Assembly (NCBI RefSeq): GCF_002940685.1
Contig: NZ_PNFP01000021.1
Location: 39,897-103,896 of the forward strand
Direction of reading: 5' to 3'
From: Ensifer adhaerens
Lineage (GTDB): Bacteria > Pseudomonadota > Alphaproteobacteria > Rhizobiales > Rhizobiaceae
DNA: 64,000 nt
Below, one piece after another: positions 17,694 through 27,250 of the stretch. Every line of letters starts with the position of its first letter. Position 1 is the first letter of the stretch. The notes beneath the pieces were generated by a model. The model saw only the letters and a list, made by a program, of their open reading frames with translations, did no database searches and had not been told where the DNA came from. The position numbers were made by a program, and so were the translations under genes.

Positions 17694-19196
17694 CTAAAGA
17701 GGCAGGCGGATGAGCGCGGTGACGCCGGCTGGCAGGTACTCCACCTTGACCGAGCTGCCCAATACCTTGTCGAGGCTGCGCTCGATCAGGATCGAGCCGA
17801 AGCCGCGTCGCTTCGGCTCGCGCACCGGCGGTCCGCCGACTTCGGTCCAGGTGAGATGAAGAACGTTGTCGCCATCCTCGACCATGTTGCGCGCCGTCAG
17901 CACCACCTTCCCCTTCGGCACCGATAGCGACCCGTATTTGACGGCATTGGTCGCAAGCTCGTGCAGAACCAGACCGAGGCCAACCGCCTGGTCGGGGCCG
18001 AGCGATATCTCGTCCTTGTGGATCTCGATCTGCTCCGCATAGCAGTTGACATGCGGCAGCAACTGCTTTGCGATCAGGTCGGCGAGCCGAATGGTGCCCC
18101 ATTCGTGATCCGAAAGCAGGCCGTGCGCTTCGGAGATCGCCTGCAATCGCCCGGCAAAGGCGGTCATGAACTCGGCCGGATCGCTCGTCTGGCGCAATGT
18201 CTGGCGGGCGAGCGATTGCAGCATCGCGAGCGTGTTCTTGACCCGGTGGTTGAGCTCCTTCAGCAGGAGCCGGGTGCGCTGCACCGAAGCCTGCTGGTCG
18301 GTGACATCGATCGTGACGCCGATGAACGTCAACGGATTGCCCTTGGCGTCGCGGTCGTGCACGCGTCCGCGCCCAAGCAGCCAACGGCCGGTGTCGCCGA
18401 CCCGGAACATGCCGTCGTACTCGTCGTCGGCCTTCATCGCCTGGCGCAGCTTGGAAAAAGTCGCACCGCGGTCGTCGAGATGGATGGCACCGAAAATCTC
18501 GCGCGCGCCGACGAAACTGTCGGCCGGCAGGCCGAACATGCGTTTCATCGCGCTGTTGCCGGCGATCGCCCCGGAGCGGATATCCCACAGCCAACTGCCG
18601 ATGTTCGCCGCTTCGAGCGCCATGGCGTGGCGCTGCTCCTCGCGCGAAAGCGCTGCCTCTTTCAGCGCGCGCCGGCGCGCCTCGTCCTTGATCTTGAAGA
18701 GGGAAGCGGCGAGATCGGCGAGCCGGCCCAGCTGGTCCATCAACGCTTGCGCCACGTTGGCGCGCGGCTTGTCGTCGAGAACGCAGACGGTGCCGACGGC
18801 CTGTCCATCGAGAACGATCGGCGCTCCGGCATAAAAACGCAGGAAGGGCGGCCCCACGACCCGCGCGCGCCGCATGAACCGCGGATCAGCCGATGCGTCG
18901 AGCACGACGAGACGGGCATCGGCCTCGGCCGCCACCTGCACGCAGAAGGATTCCTCCGATGAAGCCCGGGTCTCGTCGGTTCCGACGGCGGCCTTGAACC
19001 ACTGCCATTCGCGGTCGATCAACGTCACCAAGGCGATCGGCGCGTCGAAGAGGCCGGCAGCGATTTCAACGATGCCGTCGAAGTCCCGATCCGGCACCGC
19101 CATGTCGGGCACGGTCGCATGCAGGACGCTCAGGCGCTCGGGCGCGTCGAGCAGTCTCATGGCGGGCGGGTCTGTCGTTTCTGTCCTCATGCGCAT
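17694..19196 (-). CDS. rsiC: RsiC-type GAF-PAS HWE sensor histidine kinase
   Basis: Cytoplasmic sensor kinase of 500 residues placed beside the general stress sigma factor. Domains: GAF (about 30-165), PAS (about 195-300), then an HWE/HisKA_2 kinase domain with the phospho-histidine in LNHRVKN (His317) and ATP-binding blocks LGLVLHELATNAVKYGSL and GFGSILIERSL. Kinases of this class regulate PhyR phosphorylation in alphaproteobacteria; RsiC has that role in S. meliloti. No transmembrane segment is seen, so the signal is intracellular. A weak EcfG-like promoter lies upstream at 19370-19394. Confidence 0.85.
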   Translation of the reverse strand: MRMRTETTDPPAMRLLDAPERLSVLHATVPDMAVPDRDFDGIVEIAAGLFDAPIALVTLIDREWQWFKAAVGTDETRASSEESFCVQVAAEADARLVVLDASADPRFMRRARVVGPPFLRFYAGAPIVLDGQAVGTVCVLDDKPRANVAQALMDQLGRLADLAASLFKIKDEARRRALKEAALSREEQRHAMALEAANIGSWLWDIRSGAIAGNSAMKRMFGLPADSFVGAREIFGAIHLDDRGATFSKLRQAMKADDEYDGMFRVGDTGRWLLGRGRVHDRDAKGNPLTFIGVTIDVTDQQASVQRTRLLLKELNHRVKNTLAMLQSLARQTLRQTSDPAEFMTAFAGRLQAISEAHGLLSDHEWGTIRLADLIAKQLLPHVNCYAEQIEIHKDEISLGPDQAVGLGLVLHELATNAVKYGSLSVPKGKVVLTARNMVEDGDNVLHLTWTEVGGPPVREPKRRGFGSILIERSLDKVLGSSVKVEYLPAGVTALIRLPL

Positions 19197-19369
19197 CCGG
19201 TCTCAATTCCCATCGGAGCGGGCTGGGGCATCCCTTGTGGACCGCACCCGCATCTCGCTCGGTTCTGGGCGTATCGACCCAAAATCGTCATGATTGCGCT
19301 CTGCCGCCACCAGCCGCCGTCCCTCTCGGGGTCAAGCCGTCAGTGAAAGCAGGACACCGCCGCTTTTGC

Positions 19370-19394
19370 AACGGTGCCCGGTTCGAAAGTTTCC
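19370..19394 (-). promoter_or_regulatory. Possible EcfG promoter for the kinase gene
   Basis: On the minus strand GGAAA at 19394-19390 is followed after 16 bases by CGTT at 19373-19370. This is one mismatch from the EcfG consensus GGAAC-N16/17-CGTT. It abuts the rpoE2 stop and lies 174 bp upstream of the kinase start. Much weaker than the two sites near phyR. Confidence 0.35.
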
Positions 19395-19949
19395 TCAGGA
19401 AACAAAGGCGCGCGACGTGATCGGGGCCGACGTCTCGTCCGGGCCGTAGTCGTTTTCGCCCTTCACCTGAAGGATGTCCTGCAAGCGCTGGCGCGCGCGG
19501 TTCACGCGGCTCTTGATGGTTCCGAGCGCGCAGCCGCAGATCGTCGCCGCTTCCTCGTAGGAAAAGCCGGAGGCGCCCACGAGGATGATCGCTTCACGCT
19601 GGTCGGGCGGCAGCATCTCCAGCGCCTTGCGGAAATCCTGCAGGTCCAGCGAGCCGTATTGCTCGGGGTGATGGGCCAGGGACTCGGTGAAATGTCCGTC
19701 GCTGTCCTGAACCTCGCGCCCGCGCTTGCGCATCTGGCTGTAGAGCTCGTTGCGCAGGATGGTGAAGAGCCAGGCCTTCATGTTGGTGCCCATCTCGAAG
19801 TGGTCCTGCTTTGCCCAGGCCTTCATGATCGTGTCCTGAACCAGGTCGTCGGCACGGTCGTGACGGCCGATCAGCGACATGGCGAAGGCGCGAAGGCTCG
19901 GCAACGCGGCCAGCATCTCACGCTTGAAATCATTCTTTTCGGATGACAT
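19395..19949 (-). CDS. rpoE2: RpoE2, EcfG-type general stress sigma factor
   Basis: ECF sigma factor of 184 residues, directing RNA polymerase to GGAAC-N-CGTT promoters. Region 2 (DRADDLVQDTIMKAWAKQDHFEMGTNMKAWLFTILRNELYSQMRKR) and region 4 (LPPDQREAIILVGASGFSYEEAATICGCALGTIKSRVNRARQRL) are complete. The linker between them is the acidic/His segment typical of the EcfG group. It lies 8 bp after the anti-sigma gene nepR and is sequestered by NepR until phosphorylated PhyR removes it. Confidence 0.95.
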   Translation of the reverse strand: MSSEKNDFKREMLAALPSLRAFAMSLIGRHDRADDLVQDTIMKAWAKQDHFEMGTNMKAWLFTILRNELYSQMRKRGREVQDSDGHFTESLAHHPEQYGSLDLQDFRKALEMLPPDQREAIILVGASGFSYEEAATICGCALGTIKSRVNRARQRLQDILQVKGENDYGPDETSAPITSRAFVS

Positions 19950-19957
19950 TCCGGTAC

Positions 19958-20149
19958 TTACTCCCTGCCCTGCAGCGCCGATTGCTGCTCGGCCGCGTCG
20001 AGTTTTTCCAGAAGATCGAGAAAACGCGCGGGTATCGCCTCTTCCTGCACGGACTGATAGAGCGCCTTCAGCTTCGCTGCGATTTGCGCATTCGGATCTA
20101 AGGTCGTGCCGGTGGTCCGCCCTGCCCCTGTTTTATGTTTCATTTTCAA
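19958..20149 (-). CDS. nepR: NepR-family anti-sigma factor
   Basis: Small protein of 63 residues (RsiA in S. meliloti) that binds RpoE2. The core LDPNAQIAAKLKALYQSVQEEAIPARFLDLLEKLDAAE contains the two NepR helices and the highly conserved IPARFLDLL segment. The basic N-terminus (MKMKHKTGAGR) is variable in the family. It is first in the nepR-rpoE2 operon and has an excellent EcfG promoter upstream, giving positive feedback. Confidence 0.93.
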   Translation of the reverse strand: MKMKHKTGAGRTTGTTLDPNAQIAAKLKALYQSVQEEAIPARFLDLLEKLDAAEQQSALQGRE

Positions 20150-20199
20150 TCTGTCGCCTTCAACTGTCCATAATCGCCAAGACTGTCCATAGCCGCCTT

Positions 20200-20255
20200 A
20201 ACGCCGCTGAAAATTGAAATGTTCCCTCGCGGAACCTTTTTTTACGAAGAACGTT
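20200..20255. promoter_or_regulatory. Back-to-back EcfG promoters for nepR-rpoE2 and phyR
   Basis: Plus strand: GGAAC at 20231-20235, then 16 bases, then CGTT at 20252-20255, reading into phyR. Minus strand: GGAAC at 20225-20221, then 17 bases, then CGTT at 20203-20200, reading into nepR-rpoE2. The two -35 elements face away from each other across five bases and form the perfect inverted repeat GTTCC-CTCGC-GGAAC. Both match the RpoE2 consensus, so the sigma factor should drive both arms of its own control circuit. Confidence 0.85.
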
Positions 20256-20297
20256 CTCGCAACGTCACCGTAAAACGATTTTCGAGGGAGTTCCTCT

Positions 20298-21092
20298 ATG
20301 ACATTGTCCACGCGGATCGCACCGCTCCTGCCGTATCTGCGCCGCTATTCACGCGCGCTGACCGGTTCGCAGACATCAGGCGACGCCTATGTGGCCGCCG
20401 TTCTCGAAGCGCTGATCGCCGACACGTCGATTTTCCCCGAAGCAAGCAATGATCGCGTTGGCCTGTTCCGCCTGTTCACCTCGCTCTTCGGTTCCTCGTC
20501 CGTGCTTGTCCCGGAACCGGTCTCTCCGTTTGCCTGGGAACAGCGCGCGTCGATCAATCTCGCAACCGTCTCGCCCCTTGCCCGCCAGGCTTTCCTCCTG
20601 GTCTCGGTCGAAGGGTTCCGGCCGGAAGAAGCGGCCGAAGTTCTCGATCTCAGCACCGACAAGGTCGGCGGCCTCCTGGACCGCGCCTCGCAGGAAATCT
20701 CGCGCCAGGTTGCGACCGATATCATGATCATCGAGGACGAGCCGCTGATCGCCATCGACATCGAACAGATGGTCGAAAGCCTCGGCCATCGCGTCACCGG
20801 CATCGCCCGCACGCGCGACGAAGCGATCGCGCTCTACAAGAAGACCCGCCCCAGCATGGTGCTCGCCGACATTCAGCTTGCCGACGGCAGCTCCGGCATC
20901 GACGCGGTCAACGATATCCTGAAGACGAGCGCCATTCCGGTGATCTTCATCACCGCCTTCCCGGAGCGGCTCTTGACCGGCGAACGGCCGGAACCGACCT
21001 TCCTAGTCACCAAACCGTTCAATCCGGACATGGTCAAGGCGCTGATCAGCCAGGCCCTGTTCTTCAACGAATCCACCAAGGCGGCGGCCTGA
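20298..21092 (+). CDS. phyR: PhyR, sigma-mimicking response regulator
   Basis: Response regulator of 264 residues that acts as the anti-anti-sigma factor of the general stress response (RsiB in S. meliloti). The N-terminal ECF-sigma-like domain (about 1-135) has a region-4-like FRPEEAAEVLDLSTDKVGGLLDRA helix pair. The C-terminal receiver domain (about 140-260) has the acidic pair Glu146-Asp147, phospho-acceptor Asp191 (VLADIQL) and the Lys of VTKPFN. Phosphorylated PhyR binds NepR and frees RpoE2. It is divergent from nepR-rpoE2 with an EcfG promoter 43 bp before the start. Confidence 0.95.
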   Translation: MTLSTRIAPLLPYLRRYSRALTGSQTSGDAYVAAVLEALIADTSIFPEASNDRVGLFRLFTSLFGSSSVLVPEPVSPFAWEQRASINLATVSPLARQAFLLVSVEGFRPEEAAEVLDLSTDKVGGLLDRASQEISRQVATDIMIIEDEPLIAIDIEQMVESLGHRVTGIARTRDEAIALYKKTRPSMVLADIQLADGSSGIDAVNDILKTSAIPVIFITAFPERLLTGERPEPTFLVTKPFNPDMVKALISQALFFNESTKAAA

Positions 21093-21535
21093 GTGCGACG
21101 GCATGCCTCCTTTGACGTAACCAGTCAAAGGACAAGACCTGCCGTCCTATGAAGCCCGGCAGCGGCGGGCATCCGAAAGGGTGTTCGCCGCTGCCGGTCG
21201 TTTTGCGTTTGCTTTTGACGAAACAACCCGATCGTCCTGACCGGATCTAACCGTCATCATTTCAGCACCGATCCGGCGAGTTCACCGTCGCTCTTTTGCC
21301 GTGCCGCAGCCGTTGCCGAATGAGATGCGAAGGCAGCTCCCAGAAACACAACAGCCAGTGCCGAGGGAAGGCACTGGCTGGTATGTGCAACTCACTCGGG
21401 GAGTGTGAGTTGTAGGCCGGCGGTCTGCCTCCGGCGCGGCATTGGGGGCTATGCGCGCCACCGTCCGGTCAAAGTCAAAATGCGCGACACGGCAAAAGGT
21501 TCCATGGCCCGCGACAACCTTTTTGGCGGCCGTCG
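21093..21535. other. Hairpin-rich 443-bp gap after phyR (terminator and possible small RNA)
   Basis: No convincing gene. From left: CCTTTGAC/GTCAAAGG (about 21110-21132); a 12-bp stem CCGGCAGCGGCG/CGCCGCTGCCGG (21156-21167 with 21186-21197) followed by TCGTTTTGCGTTT, the likely phyR terminator; an 11-bp stem CAGCCAGTGCC/GGCACTGGCTG (21352-21380); and CAACTCAC/GTGAGTTG (21388-21412). The last two tandem stems lie well past the terminator and are not explained by phyR or the convergent kinase gene. A weak 85-codon minus-strand frame is not credible as a protein. Confidence 0.45.
21156..21209 (+). terminator. phyR terminator
   Basis: A perfect 12-bp GC-rich stem (CCGGCAGCGGCG with CGCCGCTGCCGG, 18-nt loop) is followed by TCGTTTTGCGTTT. 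It lies 64 bp after the phyR stop. The T-tract is interrupted, so efficiency may be moderate. Confidence 0.6.
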
Positions 21536-23119
21536 TCACGGCATCTTGTCGAGTTCGTCACGGTGGCGATAGAGCGCCAGGAAGCGGCGGTAATCGCGAT
21601 CATAGGCGTCGCGAACCGCCGGGTTCGGCAAGCGCTCGTGCCCGTCCGATGCCATTTCAGCGCCGGCCGCAGCAAGGTCCGCATGCATGCCACCGGCCAC
21701 CGCCGCCGCCATTGCCGTTCCGAGCAGCACCGCATCCGGCGCATCCGGCGCAACGACACGGCAGCCGGTAACGTCGCAATAGAGCTCCATCAGCAGCGCA
21801 TTGCGAACGTGGCCGCCGGTCACGTGCAGCGTGTCGAGCTGGTAGCCGACCTCCCGCATCATCTCCAGGATATGGCGGATCCCGAGCGCGATCGCGACGC
21901 AGGTGCGCCAGTAGAGTCGGCAAAGCGCATCGAAGGAGGAATCGAGCGGCAGGCCGCTGATGACGCCGAGGCCATGGGGATCGGCAAGCGGCGAACGGTT
22001 GCCGTGGAAATCGGGCAGCACATGCAGCCGATCGGCAAAGGCAACCCCCTGTTCGGCACGCAGTTCCTGAACCCGCGCAATGATCCGCCCATGGGTTTCG
22101 GCGGTCGGCTCAAGGCCCCCGCCATGCAGCCTGACGATATGGTCGAGCAGCGCGCCGGTCGCCGACTGCCCGCCCTCGATCAGCCAGGCGCCGGGAAGAA
22201 CCGCTTCAAAGTAAGGCCCCCACATGCCGAAGCCGGGTTTCATGTCCTTGGAAAAGGCGACGATGCAGCTCGACGTTCCGGCAATCAGCGCCAGCTGCCT
22301 TTCAAGCTTCTCCGGCTTGCCGATGAACCCGCCGACGACGCCGAGCGCGCCGGCATAGGCGTCGATCAGGCCGGGCGCCACCTGGCAGGCTTCGTCGAGT
22401 CCGAGTTCGGCTGCAGCAGCAGCGCTCAAGCGACCGACCGAACTTCCGATCGGCAGGCTTTCCTCCGGCAGCCCGCCGCGCTCGACGAGATCCTCAAGTC
22501 CGATCTTTGCGAGATAGTCGGGCTGCCAGCCGCGCTTCTCATGCGCCAGGTAGTTCCATTTGGCCGTCAGCGTGCAGCGCGAACGCGCCGCACTGCCGGT
22601 CGCCCGCCAGGAAAGATAGTCGGCGAGATCGAAGAAGAAGCCCGCCTTCTGCCATTGCTCAGGCAGGTTGCGCTTCAGCCACATGAGCTTCGGCGTTTCC
22701 ATTTCCGGCGACATCACGCGTCCGGAAAAATCGAGCACCGGATGGCCGGTCGCGGTGACGAAGTCCGCCTCGGCGAGCGCCCGGTGGTCGAGCCAGACGA
22801 TCGTGTCCCAGCGCGCCTCACCCTTGCGGTTGACCGAGAGCGGCTTGCCCTCGCGGTCGCGCACCACCAGCGAGCAGGTGGCATCGAAGCCGATCGCCGC
22901 AATGCTTTGCGCGATGATCCCGGCCTTCTCCTTCGCCGCCCTGACCGCGCCGCAGACGGCGCGCCAGATATCTTCGGAATCGTGCTCGGCGTGGTTTTCT
23001 TCCGGACGGTTCATGGCGATCGGCAGGTCGTGACGCGCAAGCAGCCTGCCCTTGCCGTCAAAAATACCGGCGCGCGCACTGCCGGTACCGACATCGACCG
23101 CAACGACGAATTCACGCAT
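21536..23119 (-). CDS. FGGY-family carbohydrate kinase (D-ribulokinase-like)
   Basis: Cytoplasmic sugar kinase of about 527 residues. The N-terminal FGGY domain opens with VVAVDVGTGSARAGIFDGKGRLL (phosphate-1 loop); the catalytic aspartate is in GLIDAYAGALG, and LIAGTSSCIVAFS is the ATP-site block. The layout fits the ribulo/ribitol kinase subgroup better than xylulokinase. It is the last gene of the polyol operon, after smo, mtlK and the HAD gene, where it would phosphorylate the ketose made by the polyol dehydrogenases. The ATG at 23119 is preceded by GGAG. A 109-bp repeat lies just upstream. Confidence 0.82.
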   Translation of the reverse strand: MREFVVAVDVGTGSARAGIFDGKGRLLARHDLPIAMNRPEENHAEHDSEDIWRAVCGAVRAAKEKAGIIAQSIAAIGFDATCSLVVRDREGKPLSVNRKGEARWDTIVWLDHRALAEADFVTATGHPVLDFSGRVMSPEMETPKLMWLKRNLPEQWQKAGFFFDLADYLSWRATGSAARSRCTLTAKWNYLAHEKRGWQPDYLAKIGLEDLVERGGLPEESLPIGSSVGRLSAAAAAELGLDEACQVAPGLIDAYAGALGVVGGFIGKPEKLERQLALIAGTSSCIVAFSKDMKPGFGMWGPYFEAVLPGAWLIEGGQSATGALLDHIVRLHGGGLEPTAETHGRIIARVQELRAEQGVAFADRLHVLPDFHGNRSPLADPHGLGVISGLPLDSSFDALCRLYWRTCVAIALGIRHILEMMREVGYQLDTLHVTGGHVRNALLMELYCDVTGCRVVAPDAPDAVLLGTAMAAAVAGGMHADLAAAGAEMASDGHERLPNPAVRDAYDRDYRRFLALYRHRDELDKMP

Positions 23120-23141
23120 CAAAGAAAGTCTCCGCCCCCAA

Positions 23142-23250
23142 GATCACGATGATTTGGGGTCCATTCGACCCAATCACAACCGTGATCGATTGTCATGAAG
23201 GAGAGCGGAAGTGCAGGCGGAAAACCGCGCACAAGTTCCTCGTCCCGCTC
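23142..23250. repeat. RIME1-like two-palindrome intergenic repeat, copy 1
   Basis: A 109-bp element. Palindrome one runs from GATCACGATGATTTGGGGTC to GACCCAATC..CGTGATC. Palindrome two is GAGCGG..GGCGGAAAACCGC..CCCGCTC. The same plan occurs at 31605-31711 and 57233-57327. The size and double palindrome match the rhizobial RIME1 elements. It sits between the HAD and kinase genes of one operon. Confidence 0.8.
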
Positions 23251-23264
23251 CCGTTTCGTCCCTG

Positions 23265-23933
23265 CTATCGGCCGACAAACTGTAACAATTCGCCCATGTC
23301 GTCAAACAGCACGTCGGGACTGAGAGCGGCGAGACTTTGCCGGTGCTTGTCGGTGCGCGCGTGGCTGCCGCCGGCAAACGCAAAGACCCGCATGCCCGCG
23401 GCCTTCGCCGCTTCGATGCCGGCCGGACTGTCCTCGACCACGATGCAGTCGTGAGGATCGAAGCCCATCTGGCGGCTTGCGTGGAGAAAGAGATCCGGTG
23501 CCGGCTTGCCGTGCCTCACCATGGTGGCGGAGAAGATGTTGGGCTCGAAGAGGTCGATGAGCCCGGTAACGGTCAGCGACAGCCGGATGCGTTCTGGCTG
23601 GCTGGACGAGGCGACACAGCATGCACCCTTCAGGCCCTCGACGGCCTCCCGGATGCCACCGATCGGCTGGAGTTCGGTGCGAAAGCGCTGATAGAGGCGC
23701 AGGCGCATGCCCTCAAGGAAAGCGTCGTCGGTCGCAAGCCCGTATTCGTCATGCAGGATCGCCGACATGCTCTTCAGGCTGCGCCCGAGGAAGCGGTCGT
23801 TCGCCTCCTCCGTCGTCATGGAAACGCCGGCGGCCGAGAGCACATCCACCAGCACCTCCAGCGAGATCGGTTCGCTATCGACGAGCACCCCGTCGCAATC
23901 GAAGATCACCAGCCCGGACGCCGCATCCGCCAT
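23265..23933 (-). CDS. HAD-superfamily phosphatase (beta-phosphoglucomutase-like)
   Basis: Cytoplasmic HAD hydrolase of 222 residues, subfamily IA. Motif I is VIFDCDGVLVDSEP (residues 8-21, nucleophile Asp11), motif II is CVASSSQPERI, the motif III lysine is in RHGKPAPDLF, and motif IV is CIVVEDSPAGIEAA. The GVLVDSE signature is typical of sugar-phosphate phosphatases and phosphoglucomutases. It lies 6 bp after mtlK in the polyol operon and probably removes phosphate from a dead-end sugar phosphate. The exact substrate cannot be read from the sequence. Confidence 0.87.
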   Translation of the reverse strand: MADAASGLVIFDCDGVLVDSEPISLEVLVDVLSAAGVSMTTEEANDRFLGRSLKSMSAILHDEYGLATDDAFLEGMRLRLYQRFRTELQPIGGIREAVEGLKGACCVASSSQPERIRLSLTVTGLIDLFEPNIFSATMVRHGKPAPDLFLHASRQMGFDPHDCIVVEDSPAGIEAAKAAGMRVFAFAGGSHARTDKHRQSLAALSPDVLFDDMGELLQFVGR

Positions 23934-23939
23934 CGCACT

Positions 23940-25424
23940 CTATCCCTCAAGCTTGCCGTCCAGATAAAGCTGGAGCGTAGCGCGCGTACCCTTTTCCCAG
24001 AGGGTTTTCAATGCATGGGCGAAACGACGGCGGAAGAGGTCGGAGCGCGCGACGTCGCCGAAGATGTCGCCGAGGGCCAGAAAGGCCATCGGATCGTCCT
24101 TGGCGGCCAGTGCCGCCCTGTTCAGCCGGTCGGCGCTCTGGTCGTTGAAGGCGATGGTCTTGCCGCTGTCCGTCGTGCCGGCGAAGTAGCGGCACCATAG
24201 CGCCGAGACGAGCGACAGGCCGACGACGTCCTCGCCACGCGTCAGCCGGTCGGCGGTCGACGGCAGGATGAACTTCGGCTGCCGGTTGGAGCCGTCCTGG
24301 GCGAGCCGGGGAATGGTGTCGCCGATCTTCGGGTTGGAGAAGCGCGTCTCGATCAGCCTGTAGTAATCGCCGAGATCGGTGTTCGGCACCGGCGGAATGA
24401 CCGGGATGATCTCGTCATGTTCGAGCTTGGCGAGGAAGGCGCGGATCAGCGGCTCCTCCATCGCCTCGTGCACGAAGTGGATGTCGAGCAAGGCGGCTGG
24501 GTAGGCGATCGCCGCGTGGCCGCCATTGAGGATGCGGATCTTCATGTGCTCATAGGGCGCGACGTCGGGCACGAATTGAACGCCCACCTTCTCCAGCGCC
24601 GGACGGCCGAGCGGGAAATGATCCTCGAGCACCCACTGCTTGAATTCCTCGCAGAACACCGGCCAGGCATCCTCGATGCCGTAGTCGTCGGCGACGATGC
24701 CGATCTCGCGCGCGCCGGTTGCCGGCGTGATCCGGTCGACCATGCCGTTCGGGAAGGCGACATTGGCGTCGATCCAGTCGGCAAAGGCCGGATCATGGAG
24801 ACGGGCAAGCCCCGAAACCGCTGCGTGGGTAACCTCGCCATTGCCCGGGATATTGTCGCAGGACATCACCGTGAACGGCGGCACGTTTCTGTCGCGACGC
24901 GCCTTCAGCCCGGCAACGATCAGGCCGAACACCGTCTTCGGCGCTGCGGGGTTCTGCGCATCGGCAACGATATCAGGATGGGTCGGGTTGAAAACGCCCG
25001 AGGCCGGATCGATGAAGTAGCCGCCTTCGGTGATCGTCAGCGACACGATGCGGATCGCCGGATCGGCAAGCCTGGCGACGATCGCCGCGACGTCACCGGG
25101 TGCCAGATAGTCGATCATCGCGCCGGTGATATGGGCACCGGTGCGATTGTTGTCCTGCTCGACAACGGTCGTCAGGAAGTCCTGCGCTGCGAGCTTCGCC
25201 CGCATCGTTGTATCGGAGGCAAGAACGCCGGCGCCGATGATCGCCCAGTCGCGGTCGTGGCCGGCATTGAAGAGATCGTCGAGATAGACGGCCTGATGCG
25301 CCCGATGGAAGTTGCCGACGCCGAAATGCACGATGCCCGCCGTCAGTTGCGACCGGTCGTAGCTCGGCACGCCGGCTTTGGCCTTGATCGTGTCGAGGGC
25401 GGCAAGTGAGAGTTTGGTCGTCAT
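23940..25424 (-). CDS. mtlK: Mannitol 2-dehydrogenase (polyol long-chain dehydrogenase)
   Basis: NAD-dependent polyol dehydrogenase of 494 residues, converting mannitol (and often arabitol or sorbitol) to the 2-ketose. It shows GIVHFGVGNFHRAHQAVYLDD near the N-terminus (nucleotide fold), TITEGGYF, VMSCDNIPGNGEVT, and the catalytic motif KIRILNGGHAAIAYPA with Lys and His-Ala. Length and motifs fit the PSLDR family. It follows smoS by 40 bp and precedes the HAD gene by 6 bp in the polyol operon. Confidence 0.94.
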   Translation of the reverse strand: MTTKLSLAALDTIKAKAGVPSYDRSQLTAGIVHFGVGNFHRAHQAVYLDDLFNAGHDRDWAIIGAGVLASDTTMRAKLAAQDFLTTVVEQDNNRTGAHITGAMIDYLAPGDVAAIVARLADPAIRIVSLTITEGGYFIDPASGVFNPTHPDIVADAQNPAAPKTVFGLIVAGLKARRDRNVPPFTVMSCDNIPGNGEVTHAAVSGLARLHDPAFADWIDANVAFPNGMVDRITPATGAREIGIVADDYGIEDAWPVFCEEFKQWVLEDHFPLGRPALEKVGVQFVPDVAPYEHMKIRILNGGHAAIAYPAALLDIHFVHEAMEEPLIRAFLAKLEHDEIIPVIPPVPNTDLGDYYRLIETRFSNPKIGDTIPRLAQDGSNRQPKFILPSTADRLTRGEDVVGLSLVSALWCRYFAGTTDSGKTIAFNDQSADRLNRAALAAKDDPMAFLALGDIFGDVARSDLFRRRFAHALKTLWEKGTRATLQLYLDGKLEG

Positions 25425-25464
25425 GATCCCTTGTCCTTTCGAGGCTTCACCGGCCGGCGCCGGT

Positions 25465-26234
25465 TCAGCTCATCCAGTTGCCGCCGTCGACGTTGTAGGT
25501 CTGCGAAACGACGTAGTCGCTCTCCGAGGAGGCAAGGAAGATCGCCATGCCCGTCAGGTCCTCGGCGGTTCCCATGCGGCCGAAGGGCACTTCGGCGCCG
25601 ACGAGCTTCTTCTTTTCGCCGCGGGGGCGGTTCTCATATTTGGCAAACAGCGCGTCGACGCCGTCCCAGTGCTCGCCGTCGACCACGCCGGGCGCGATCG
25701 CGTTGACGTTGATGCCGTGCTTGATGAGGTTGAGGCCGGCCGACTGGGTGAGGCTGATGACCGCCGCCTTGGTGGCGCAGTAGACAGCAACCAGCGCCTC
25801 GCCTCGGCGCCCCGCCTGGCTTGCCATGTTGATGATCTTGCCGCCCCTGCCCTGATCGATCATCTGCCTGGCTGCGGCCTGCATCGTGAACAGCGTTCCG
25901 GAAACGTTGATCGCAAACAACCGGTCATAGCTTTGGCGGCTGATTTCGACGATCGGCGCAAGATCGAAGAGCGCTGCATTGTTGACGAGGATATCGAGCC
26001 CGCCCGCTTGCCGGACGACGGCGGCAATCGCCTCGTCGATCGAGGCTTGGTTCGTCACATCCATCTCGACCGCATAGGCGCCGGCACCGATCTCGGATGC
26101 TGTCTGACGCGCCCGCTCGATGTTGATGTCGGCGATCGCGACCGTGGCGCCCTCACGGATGTAGGCCTCCGCAAAGGCACGACCGATCCCTCGCGCAGAT
26201 CCGGTGATCAGCGCGCTCTTCCCGTCGAGCCTCT

Positions 26235-26238
<4 letters not shown>
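25465..26238 (-). CDS. smoS: Sorbitol dehydrogenase (short-chain dehydrogenase)
   Basis: Cytoplasmic SDR of 257 residues oxidising D-sorbitol to fructose with NAD. The cofactor motif is TGSARGIG (residues 12-19), the NNAA motif is [11 protein letters not shown], and the catalytic Ser-Tyr-Lys lies in [14 protein letters not shown]. The C-terminus [13 protein letters not shown] closes the substrate pocket as in Rhodobacter SmoS. It overlaps smoK by 4 bp. Confidence 0.94.
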
Positions 26239-27239
<1,001 letters not shown>

Positions 27240-27250
27240 TGTCGTATCCC

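Noticed and set aside
21282..21539. 85-codon minus-strand frame in the gap after phyR
   Set aside because: It spans both hairpins, has no ribosome site, and its composition is not protein-like.
21563..23152. 529-codon plus-strand frame opposite the FGGY kinase
   Set aside because: The minus-strand product has complete kinase motifs; the plus frame is a compositional shadow.
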